From assembly GCF_029542785.1 (NCBI RefSeq), contig NC_083378.1:372001-436000 (forward strand): a DNA stretch of 64,000 nt, given 5' to 3'. A model generated the notes under the pieces. The model saw only the letters and a program-made list of their open reading frames with translations. It was not told the origin of the DNA and ran no database searches. Each line of letters starts with the position of its first letter. The stretch's first letter is position 1. A program made the translations under genes and the position numbers. The DNA is from Malassezia japonica (Eukaryota > Basidiomycota > Malasseziomycetes > Malasseziales > Malasseziaceae). Shown here in pieces: positions 30,782 through 39,812 of the stretch.

Positions 30782-30789
30782 TCACGTGA
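30782..30789. promoter_or_regulatory. TCACGTGA promoter motif, RPL21/RPS9
   Basis: A perfect eight-base palindrome, central in the divergent promoter of two ribosomal protein genes; it can serve both directions equally. Confidence 0.55.
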
Positions 30790-30882
30790 CGAATTATTTT
30801 CTTCGGCCGGAGGAACGCGTGCGCCAGGGAAGAAGAGCGCTGGTGGCCCACGGCTGTTCTCTCACCGCAACGCTTCATCAGC

Positions 30883-31528
30883 ATGCCCATTGCTACTCAC
30901 CACTGCAAGGGCGCGCCCCGTAACTCGAGCAAGACTTACAAGGTCCCCCGCCGTCCTTTCGAGAGCCCTCGTCTGGATGCTGAGCTGAAGCTCGCGGGTG
31001 AGTACGGTCTGAAGAACAAGACCGAGATCTGGCGCATTGCCCTCACTCTGTCCAAGATCCGTCGTGCTGCCCGTGAGCTGCTCAAGCTCGACGAGAAGGA
31101 CCCCAAGCGTCTCTTTGAGGGTAACGCCATCATTCGCCGTCTCATCCGCATCGGTGTGCTCGACGAGTCGCGCATGAAGCTCGATTACGTGCTGGCCCTC
31201 CAGATTGAGGACTTCCTGGAGCGTCGCCTGCAGACCCAGGTGTACAAGAGCGGTCTCGCCCGCAGCATCCACCACGCTCGTGTGCTCATCTACCAGCGCC
31301 ACATTCGGTACGTCTCTATGAAAACTAACCTTTAGCGTCGGTAAGCAGATTGTCACCTCGCCCTCGTTCATCGTTCGTCTCGAGTCGCAGAAGCACATTG
31401 ACTTTGCGCTCAACTCGCCCTACGCCGGTGCCCGCCCTGGCCGTGTTAAGCGCAAGCGCCAGGCTTCGGCCGCCGCCGCCGAGGGTGGTGACGAGGAGGC
31501 CGGCGAGGAGGAGGAGGAGGAGGAGTAA
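30883..31528 (+). CDS. RPS9: 40S ribosomal protein uS4
   Basis: Exons 30883-31307 and 31336-31528; 205 residues; one 28-nt intron that falls before RVGKQIV, in the middle of the S4 domain. [37 protein letters not shown] and the S4 RNA-binding segment [20 protein letters not shown] are intact. The tail is acidic (EEEEEEE), as in other fungal uS4. Near the N-terminus seven residues (IATHHCK) sit between MP and [11 protein letters not shown] that I do not know from other species; see findings. Confidence 0.95.
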
Positions 31529-31765
31529 TTTCCTTCGCTCCCCACTCCCTATTCCCATGACCATGGGTGCACACCAGTCTTCTCCTGGTGAAGGTGCTCA
31601 CGGTGGTACCTGGGCACTCGGGCTCGTCAGCGCATTTGTATTTTCCCTGGCCTCGCTGGGCTAGAAAACGCGCTGGCAAGCATGTTGCTAGACATAGTGA
31701 CGACAAAAAGCAATACGAGAAGTGAAGACCTATGTTTGGGATATACGAGTGATCATCACATAGCG
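31529..31765. other. Intergenic region between RPS9 and SPN1 ends
   Basis: 237 bp between two convergent stops. It holds a 35-codon ORF (31557-31664) that ends in a hydrophobic segment, and a hairpin (CACCAG at 31572-31577 pairing with CTGGTG at 31585-31590, seven-base loop). Neither is a firm gene. The rest is probably the two 3' untranslated ends. Confidence 0.4.
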
Positions 31766-32944
31766 CTAGCGCCGTGCGTTGGCATCCTTCAGGCGCGACC
31801 GGAAGCGGTTCAGGCGCTGGTGGTTGGCGATGCGCGATTGGTTGTCGTGGTCGTTTCCGCTGCCGCTCACATGGCTACGCGGCGCGACCTGGAAGCCGGT
31901 GGTGACCGCCTGCGGAATACCGACATGCCGGCGCGACGCGTCCAGGCTCGGCGCCACATTCACCTGGCTCGAGGGGTTGTACGGCGAGTTTTGGTACCAC
32001 TCGGCCTGCGACACATGGCGGTCACGGTACGAGGCGGAGCGCTTCAGGATCGGGCGCGTCCACACCTCAATCAGGTGCTCGGCACTGCGCTTGATCGGCG
32101 TCTCGACGCGCTTGCACAGCGAGTAAAAGACCACGACACGGCCCAGGCCGCTCATCTTGAGACTGATGGTATCGATCGTCATCTTTTCCAGCACACCAAA
32201 CAGCTGCTTTTGGATATTCAGAGCAGGCAGACTGCGGTCGGGCAGCGGCTCGAGCCAGCGCTTGACGCCTTCCAGCAAGTTGTTGTCCAGAATCGCCTGG
32301 TGCAGATGCGTCTTTTGCAGCGTGCTCACGACGCGGGGAAGCAGGCGCAGCTTGGCCGTCGCAGGCTGCTTGAACTTGTTCGCCTCCTCATCCTCGTCTG
32401 CGGCAATAATCATATCGGTACGCAGCGCCGACACTTCCTCGTCGGCCATCAGCTCGAGATCGTCTTCGCCAGCCGCACGGCGACGCGTCGACCTCCGCTT
32501 GCCAGACTTGAGCGCGGCATCAATCTGCGCATTGACCTGGGCGCGGATCACTGCGTCAGCTAGAAAAAAACGTACTCTCTTTAGACGAGAGCGCGGCGGG
32601 CTCCTCGGCTTCGGCGGGCTCCTCTTCCACCGGCGCATCGTCGTCGACGGTATGCTTTGCTTTTTTTCTGGGTCAGTCAAAGCACCTACTTCTTCTTAGG
32701 GACACTCGAGACCGCCTCGTCAGCCTCGCGGCGGGGGATGCTCGGCAGATCGCCCGCACTCTCGGCGGCCTCGCCGTCGGCCGTGGGGGGGACGTCGGCT
32801 ACTTCTGCGATCAGACGCGCCACGCACCGTTATCAGACACCTCCTCATCCGAGTCGCCACCTGCATTAGCCGTTTATTCCATGCGCATACCGAAAATCTG
32901 CCTGTGATCCTAGAGTCAGCGCAACCACCTACCACGTCCGCCAT
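31766..32944 (-). CDS. SPN1: Transcription elongation factor Spn1/Iws1
   Basis: Partner of Spt6 on elongating RNA polymerase II. Exons 32933-32944, 32891-32909, 32828-32860, 32690-32804, 32576-32667 and 31766-32550; 351 residues. Five introns of 23, 30, 23, 22 and 25 nt; three of the exons are only 12, 19 and 33 nt. The spliced N-terminus is acidic and disordered ([35 protein letters not shown]). The conserved TFIIS N-terminal-like domain spans about 170-290: [54 protein letters not shown] and [22 protein letters not shown] end. Frames join without a break only when all five introns are removed. Confidence 0.93.
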
Positions 32945-33027
32945 GCTGTGTGGATCGTCACAGTCAACGACACACACCTCCACGCGAGCCCGAGACGTGC
33001 CCCCGGCAAACTCGAGTGCCTAGTAGG

Positions 33028-33035
33028 CACGTGAT
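33028..33035. promoter_or_regulatory. CACGTGAT promoter motif, SPN1/striatin
   Basis: The octamer lies in the 208-bp divergent promoter, nearer the SPN1 side. Confidence 0.5.
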
Positions 33036-33152
33036 TGTGCCCCACCCTGCGCCGGCCGCGTCGCTGCAGCGGCGTGCGTCGCTCCATCGCTACGCTCCGG
33101 CAGGCGATCGTGTGTTGAGCAGTGTCTGTGCACCAAGCACGGCAGGCTATCT

Positions 33153-35275
33153 ATGGCGTCGTACTCTATGAACGGCGCAATGATGAACTCGGGTGGGGCG
33201 AATGCTTCGCATGACACGGCCCACTCCGAAGCGCCCGAATACACCCTCTCTGGCGTGCTGCATTTCCTGCAGAGCGAATGGCGGCGCTACGAGCACGACC
33301 GCAACAGCTGGGCGATTGAGCGTGCAGAACTTCGCGTACGTGGCACGACTAACAACAGGCGCGCATTGCTCTGCTCGAAGGCGAGCGCCGCGGCGTGGAA
33401 AATGTCAAGAACGACCTCCTGCGTCGTATCAAGATGCTCGAGTACGCCCTGCGTCAGGAGCGCTTCAAGGGTCTGTCGGGCACTCCGGCCTCGTCTGTGC
33501 CTCCGGGAATCGCCTCGAAGCAGGCGAGCGAGAAGGGCAACGGCACGCCCTCGCCGCAGAACGAGGAGGTGGCACAGGCTGCACCGCCCAGCACTGCTCC
33601 GGAAGCGCGTACCAACGGCAACGGTAATGGAAAGGGGCAGGGCGCATCGAACAGCAGTGTCAAGCTGCCGCTCGGCGTCAAGGACGCCAAGGGGCGCGCC
33701 AAGAGCCGCGCCTACTTGCAGCAGTGCCTGCAAGAGATCGCGTACCTAACAAGCCCCACGACCCTGAACCCGATCGCGGACAAGATCGAGCACGAGGGAG
33801 GTGGCGCAGAAGCCGGTCCACCGCGCCCGCGTCTCTCGCTCCTCGAGCACCACGGTCTGTCGAGCGAAGAAAAAGGGGTATCTGGCACGCCTATGCCGCA
33901 TACCGACGACCCCTTTTCGCGCCTTTCTGTCCCGAAACCCAACGCTACTGCGGGTGTCGGTGAGCGCGAGGCAGCCGACGAGTGTGCCGATACGCTTGCT
34001 GCCAAGCCCGATGCCGTGCTGGCTGCTGCTGCCCCCGTTTCTGCTACGAATACCGAGTCGTCCTCTGCCCTCCCCCCCGCCTCTGCCCCTATTTCTGCCC
34101 CTGCCTCTGCCCCAGCCCCTGCGTCTGAGAATGCTGCTGCCGTCTCTGCGTCGGCCTCTGCCTCGTCTACGTCCTCGGTTCAGCCTCCGATTAGTGTGCC
34201 GGACGTGCAGCTCTGGAAACTAAAAAACACGATCCAGGCGCACTTTGACTCGGTACGCGCAGTGGTCTTTGACCAGGTCGGCGACCGTCTCTTTACGGCC
34301 TCGGACGACTGCACGATCAAACACTGGAACGTTAAGACCGGTGCAGAGGAAGCCACGCCCGAGCTGCTCACGACGCTGCGTGGTCACCAAGGCGCCGTTA
34401 CCTGCCTGGTGCTTTCCAAAGAGCAGCAGCGTCTGTACAGTGGCTCGCTTGACTCTACCGTGCGCACATGGAAGCTGACGGATGGCGAGGTGCCGAGCAG
34501 TGCGTTGGTCGCTGACCAGTCGCAGGCGGTGTGGGATCTTGCGCTGTTCCCCTACCATGGACAAGAAGATGCGCTGCTTGCGACGGCCTCTGCCGACGGC
34601 ACTGTGAAGTTGTGGTGGACCGACAGTGCGGTGCCTGAGCGTCTGCACCTCAGCTGGGACTACTTTGGCACGCAGCCCGAGGAGAGTGCACAAGCTGAGC
34701 GTGCCTCGCTCGGTACGCTGCCCGTCCCGACGTCTGTCACTGCGATCCCAGCCAATCTTCGCGTGTGTGCCGTGTCGTTTTCGAACGGTGTCGTAAAGAC
34801 CTTTTCGCTCGAGACTGGCAAAGAGCTGAAGCGTCTTGCGTCAAATGTGGCCCCTGGCGAGCATTCGAATGCGCATGCCAATATGGTGGTGGCTCACCCT
34901 ACCCTGCCCCTTGTGGCCACCGCGCAAGAGGACAGCTATATCCATATGTACGATGTGATGACCGGCGCCTGTACACTTTCCCTCCATGCGCACGGCGACA
35001 GTGTGTCGTGCATTGACATTGACCCCTCGGGCCTGACGCTCGTCAGTGGCTCGCACGACTGTACTGTGCGCTTCTGGGACATTGACAACCCCCCCGCGCC
35101 GCAGGATGCGCCTGAGCAAAAGCAGGACATGCCCACATGTTCTGCGGTATGCTTCCAAGAGATCCAGCCCCATCAAGTCAAGGCCAACGAAGGCGTGCTG
35201 TCTGTTGTATACCATCCTACTGCCCCCCTCGTTGCGACGGCGGGTGCAGACGGCACTGTGCGTCTCTTTGGCTAA
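33153..35275 (+). CDS. Striatin, STRIPAK scaffold with WD40 domain
   Basis: Exons 33153-33335 and 33359-35275; 699 residues; one 23-nt intron. The N-terminal striatin domain (YTLSGVLHFLQSEWRRYEHD, then a coiled coil RARIALLEGERRGVENVKND) includes the caveolin-binding and PP2A-dimerisation region. A Ser/Ala/Pro-rich linker (about 240-340) precedes six or seven WD40 repeats starting ALKNTIQAHFDSVRAVVFD-like and ending GADGTVRLFG. Striatins organise STRIPAK, the PP2A-kinase complex controlling fungal fusion, septation and development. The budding-yeast counterpart Far8 lacks the WD40 part; this protein is of the complete type found in filamentous fungi, basidiomycetes and animals. Confidence 0.94.
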
Positions 35276-35297
35276 AGTGTTTGGTATTTTACGTAGC

Positions 35298-35364
35298 AAA
35301 AACATAATTGTCTCATAAGAGACACTCTTCTCTGATCATGATTGTCATCCTTACTGCAGGGACC

Positions 35365-35395
<31 letters not shown>

Positions 35396-35417
35396 TTCGT
35401 ATGCTACCCGAAGGTGC
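35298..35417 (-). ncRNA. U6 spliceosomal snRNA
   Basis: Read on the minus strand from 35417: a 5' hairpin GCACCTTCGGGTAGC, then AAAATTGGAACGATACAGAG with the invariant ACAGAGA box, GATTAGCATGG, the internal stem-loop bases CCCTGC and AAGGATGACA. These are the diagnostic parts of U6 in order and spacing. The 3' part is not like the human or yeast tail: it forms a hairpin GTCTC-TTAT-GAGAC before a T5 terminator at 35298-35302, which marks RNA polymerase III termination. No intron is seen. No TATA box lies 25-30 bases upstream; an ATTATAA is about 80 bases upstream (near 35493). The exact ends are inferred. Confidence 0.93.
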
Positions 35418-35787
35418 GAATAGTAGTGCAATTCGTAGACGACCCCCTTTGCGATTCTTGACGCGAATCAGTGCGGAATTTCCTTGGCCGTTATAATGCG
35501 GGGTGACTAATCCTGCGCAGAATGGCGCGATGGTCGGCACGCGGGGGGAAAAGCTCTGCGTGAGCTTACAAAACAGTCAACCGCGCCTAAACCTGCCCCC
35601 GGTCCGCCGTTGCCATTATCTCCGGGCCTTCTTGCGTTGGTGCTGAAGAACTGTCTTCTGAGACAGTTGTACTGGCCTGCAGGTTTGGAAGGATCCACCC
35701 GTTGATTGTATATTCACTTGTAATTGAGCACGCCACAGCCCGAAGGGGCCTTCGAGCAAGCCAAGTCCGACAAACGAGACTGGCACA
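35418..35787. other. Intergenic region between U6 and the Pin4-like gene
   Basis: 370 bp with no convincing gene; it must hold the U6 promoter and that of the next protein gene. It contains a perfect inverted repeat AACTGTCT/AGACAGTT with a four-base loop (35649-35668) and CGAAGG-GG-CCTTCG (35741-35754). A minus-strand frame near 35600-35680 reads like a mitochondrial presequence but has no start codon. Confidence 0.4.
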
Positions 35788-37879
35788 ATGCCTGACCAGA
35801 GCTTACTACATTCCTTCGACTCTTTGAGTGTTGGTCGTGAGGCGTCTCCACGTCTCGCAGCACAAGACCCGCTCGTGAAGGACATGTATTCGTCGCCCAA
35901 TAGCGCGCCTCTGGATGCGCCACTTTCTTTTTCTCCTTTTCAAGTTCCGAATGCCTTGCCGCCGATGCCAGAAGGCGTGACGCCCAACATGTATTCGTCG
36001 CGCTTCCAGCACCTCTTTGCGAATGGCGTGCCGCCGCCCAGCGATGGGTCGTCGCTCACGCGCAGCAGCTCTAATGAGGACGAGATGTTTGGCCAGCAGC
36101 CTATCGACGGCGGCTTTGAACTGCCCGGCGCTGCGCCAGGTGCGCGCCCCACTCTCCCCTTTTACTCTAATACATGGGGAGCTCCAGGTGCGCCGGCGAG
36201 CATTGCGACGCCCGCGATATCGTTTGGCGGCGACCGCAATATGCCCGCAGGTGGCTCCGCTGCGATGCAGCCGCCGCTCCAGCTCGGCGCGGGCCCGATC
36301 CGCTTTGGTGGCCAGCTGCCCACCGCGCCGGCGAGCAGCGATACGGACATCATCCCCACTGCGATTGTCATCAAAAATATTCCGTTTAACATTAAGCGCG
36401 AGCAGCTTTTGCATGTTATTGTACGTTTCTTTCTTTATGCTAACGCAGCGCGACCTGGGGATTCCCGTGCCTTATGCCTTTAATTACCACTTTGACCAGG
36501 GCATTTTCCGTGGGCTCGCCTTTGCCAACTTCCACTCGCCCGCCGAGGCAAACGAGGTGGTGGCGGCGCTGAACGGCCTCGACGTGAGCGGCCGTAAACT
36601 GCGCGTGGAATACAAAAAGGTGCTGCAAGCCGGTGAAAAGGAGCGTATCGAAAAAGAAAAGGCCATCAAGCGGATGCAGATGCCGCACTCGGGGGACAAG
36701 GAGCGCCGGAAGGACAAGTCGCTTACGCCCGAGTTTGCGGGCCTGCCGCCCCTCGGTGGCCTTTCGCCGAGCCCTGCGCGTGTCGCGTCGCCCGGTGCCG
36801 CGCTGCTCAACGGCTTCTCGCCGCCGTCGGCCGCGTCTGCGCTGCCGTCGATGGCGCACAAGGACGGTAAATCGGTGCACGACCCGTCGCCGTTTGTGCG
36901 CCCGACCGACGCGCAGCACGACACACCGCTCGACCTTAACGATGCCGGCACACTGGAGATCTACTCGCGTGTGCTCCTGTTCAAAGACGACCGCATGCGC
37001 GACGAACTCGCGTTTAGCCGGTGTCTTACTCCCGCCGAGCGCCGTACGGTGCACCTGGTGGCCCAAAAGCTGGGATTGTATCACTACACCGTCGGCACGG
37101 CCGACGACTGCCACGTCTTGGTGACCAAGTTTGAACGCCCCCAGCACGCCTCGCCCAAGGCCGAGCACGACGCGCCGTTTGGCGAGCGTCCTCAGCGCCT
37201 TGACCTGCGGGGCAAAAAGTCGGTTCCCGACATGAAGCGCGCGATGCAGTCGGAGCGCGACGTGCTGCACGAGCTGGAGCGCGCCGCGAGTCCCGCGAAG
37301 CGCAACCTCCTTGCCCCGACCGCCGCGATTGGCGCGCACAAGTCCAACACGAATTTGCGCGAGAGCTTTGGCTATACACAGGACCGGCGCTTTGACGCAT
37401 TTAACAACTTTGGTGCGAACAGCGCCGCGCCCAACATCTTTGCCTCGCCTTTCGACATCCCTGTTGTGCCGCACGTCGCGCGGCCGAACAGTGTGGATAT
37501 TGAGCGCCTGGAACAGTACCATAAGCATGCCCACCCGGCCTCTTTCCGCTCGCGCTCGCCGCTGGCACACTCGGGCCTCCCGCCGAGCGCCTCGTCGCCT
37601 GTGCCCCCGATGGCGCATAGCACCGGCGCGCTGGAGGCCCCGGTGCCCGGCCTGCCCCACCGCCCGCATCCCACCCGCAACATGCCGGTTGACTTGATGC
37701 TCGACGGGCACGCGGCCAAATCGCGCAGCCGCATGGCACCCCCTTCGCACGCATCCGCCCCGGAGAAAGGGCGCAGCAAGCACGAGGGTCGCACTGCACC
37801 ACCACATTCGGAACACGATACGACATCGCCACGACCGGTCCCGCCAACGATCACCACGAGCTCCTCGAATGATGAATGA
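35788..37879 (+). CDS. RRM-R3H RNA-binding protein (Cip2/Pin4-like)
   Basis: Exons 35788-36420 and 36449-37879; 687 residues; one 28-nt intron inside the RRM after KREQLLHVI. The N-terminal 190 residues are Ser/Pro-rich. The RRM (about 195-285) has AIVIKNIPFNIKREQLL as RNP2 and GLAFANFHSPAEANEVVAAL as RNP1. An R3H domain follows (about 390-450: LEIYSRVLLFKDDRMRD and ERRTVHLVAQKLGLYH, with the Arg-X3-His motif). This RRM plus R3H order is that of fission yeast Cip1/Cip2 and budding yeast Pin4, proteins that shape stress mRNA levels. The rest is disordered. Role inferred from the family. Confidence 0.85.
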
Positions 37880-38003
37880 ATAAAGACTCATGGCCAGACG
37901 CGTTCTTATACCTGCATCCATTCAGTCGACCCCTTGCCCCGACCTCGTGCGGCGGTCGGGGTGCCATAGCACGAATTAATTGCTGATTCCTCCACGTGCC
38001 GCC

Positions 38004-39812
38004 ATGGAGCACGATGTGCGTTGTGTGCAAGGCGTGGTGTACGGTGCAAGTGCGCAGCGTGCGGCGGCGCATGCAGGATTAAGCGAGGCCGACGTAGCGC
38101 AGGCCATCGAGCAACTACACGTTCACGCACAGCCGTGCGCGAAGCGCTCGCCGCGGCGCCCGCCGCCGAGCGTCGCGGGCATCCTCTGGCAGCGCCCCCC
38201 GCTGCTGATCCCCACGCAATCCAAAGTGACGCCGGTTACGCTGAGCCGCCTCGCGTTTGAGGAGGCGAAGCGCGCGGGCCTTGCGGTGCACGGCGCTCCG
38301 AGCGTGTTCAAGCATACATCGGCGGCCAAGGAAGCGGGCATGAGCAGCTCTGCGCCGGTCTCGCCGTGGGGGCGCCCGCGGGCGTGGGCGAGCAACGCGT
38401 CGCCCGCACAGGGGCGCAGCGCGCTCGTGCAACACAGCCCTGCGATCTCGATCCAGATGCACGCGTCGCCCCCGACGTCGGTCGAAGCGAGCCCGACGCG
38501 GGCGCCGCGACAGGCCAAGACCTGGGCGAAGCCCAAGTCCAAGGCGCAGAGCATGGAGCAGCTCTATGCGCGTGCGCATGAGCGCTTTGATGCGCCACTC
38601 ACCGTGCCGGTCGGCCTGATTAACCAAGGCAATTCGTGCTTTGCGAGTGTCGTACGTCGCCCGACTCACCCAGATCCTCCAAATGCTCGTGTACTGCCGT
38701 CCGCTGTACAACTTTCTTACAGAGCTCCACGCGATCGTGCCGCAAGACCTGTCGAACTCGACGCCGCTGCTCGAGGCTGTGTACGTGCGAAAGACTCACC
38801 CAGATTCCGCTTCTACACAGAGATTCCGCTGGCAGACGACCGCGTGCTCGAGACGGACGTCGACCCTATCCTCCCCGACTATGTCTACGACGCAATGCGG
38901 CTGCACAAGCGCTTTGACCTCTTCCAGCTGGGCCACCAGGAGGACGCGGAAGAGTTCTTTAGCCTCGTCCTGAGCACGCTCCACGACGAGGTCCTCCTCG
39001 TGGAGCAGCGCGCTGAGGCGCGCCGCAGCGCAGACCGCAGTGCGCACCGCCGCATGGCCAGCATGCCGCAGCTCGATACGCACACCGATGACCACGTCGA
39101 GCAGCGCGAAATTACGCGCCCCGAAAGCCCCGAGCAGGACCAGTGGCTCGAGGTCGGCCAAAAGGGCAAGACATCCCTCACGCGCACCGCAACCACGCGC
39201 GAGGGGCAGTCGCCCGTGTCGCGCATGTTTGACGGAAAGCTGCGCAACGTGCTCACCATTCCCGGCTCCAAAACGAGCATCGTGCTCGAACCATACCGCT
39301 CGCTTCCGCTGGATATCCAGCCCGACTCGGTGCGCACGATCGAAGACGCACTGCGCCACATTACCGTCCCGGAAGAAATCTCGGGCGTCTGGTCGCCGGG
39401 CCGCGGCGCATTTGTAGACGCCACCAAGCAAGTGCTGATCGAAATGCTGCCCCCGGTCCTCGTCCTCCACCTGAAGCGCTTCGTCTTTGACGAGGTGGGC
39501 GGCGTGCAAAAAAGCTGCAAGACGATCACGTACGGGCACACGCTCGCCATCGATCCCGCGGTGCTCTCTGCGCCGCTGCGCCGCGCGGACCCCGCGCCGC
39601 AATATAAATTGTTTGGCGTGGTCTACCACCACGGCCGCCTCGCGACCGGCGGGCACTACACCGCTTCGGTCCTGCGCCAGGACGGCTCAGGATGGATGCA
39701 CATCGACGACACCTACGCACGCCCTATACCCGCCGAAGACGTGCTGCGTGCCGACCTTTGCAACGAAGGGACGACCAGTCCGGCCTACCTGCTTTTCTAC
39801 CACAGACTGTAG
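38004..39812 (+). CDS. UBP3: Ubiquitin-specific protease Ubp3/USP10-type
   Basis: Exons 38004-38651, 38674-38780 and 38804-39812; 587 residues; introns of 22 and 23 nt. After a disordered N-terminal 200 residues the Cys box reads GLINQGNSCFASVILQMLVY (catalytic Cys212; the intron follows ASV). Then LGHQEDAEEFFSLVL and the His box FGVVYHHGRLATGGHYTASV (catalytic His536), with the third member in the following WMHIDDTYARP. VILQMLVYCRPLYNFLTEL is typical of USP10/Ubp3, which with Bre5/G3BP removes ubiquitin from COPII and ribosomal proteins. The stop TAG directly abuts the stop of SYF1. Confidence 0.92.
   Translation: MEHDVRCVQGVVYGASAQRAAAHAGLSEADVAQAIEQLHVHAQPCAKRSPRRPPPSVAGILWQRPPLLIPTQSKVTPVTLSRLAFEEAKRAGLAVHGAPSVFKHTSAAKEAGMSSSAPVSPWGRPRAWASNASPAQGRSALVQHSPAISIQMHASPPTSVEASPTRAPRQAKTWAKPKSKAQSMEQLYARAHERFDAPLTVPVGLINQGNSCFASVVRRPTHPDPPNARVLPSAVQLSYRAPRDRAARPVELDAAARGCVRAKDSPRFRFYTEIPLADDRVLETDVDPILPDYVYDAMRLHKRFDLFQLGHQEDAEEFFSLVLSTLHDEVLLVEQRAEARRSADRSAHRRMASMPQLDTHTDDHVEQREITRPESPEQDQWLEVGQKGKTSLTRTATTREGQSPVSRMFDGKLRNVLTIPGSKTSIVLEPYRSLPLDIQPDSVRTIEDALRHITVPEEISGVWSPGRGAFVDATKQVLIEMLPPVLVLHLKRFVFDEVGGVQKSCKTITYGHTLAIDPAVLSAPLRRADPAPQYKLFGVVYHHGRLATGGHYTASVLRQDGSGWMHIDDTYARPIPAEDVLRADLCNEGTTSPAYLLFYHRL

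Noticed and set aside
31572..31590. Hairpin after RPS9 as a terminator.
   Set aside because: Fungal polymerase II does not end at hairpins, and there is no sign of an independent RNA gene.
35313..35540. Open minus-strand frame across the U6 region.
   Set aside because: The core of the frame is the U6 snRNA itself; the peptide resembles nothing and the RNA signature is decisive.
35600..35690. Minus-strand frame reading like a mitochondrial presequence (CLRRQFFSTNARRP).
   Set aside because: No ATG is in frame: a TGA lies just upstream, the divergent Pin4-like gene starts right behind, and no intron of the local type joins it to an upstream or downstream exon. The frame would also run into U6.
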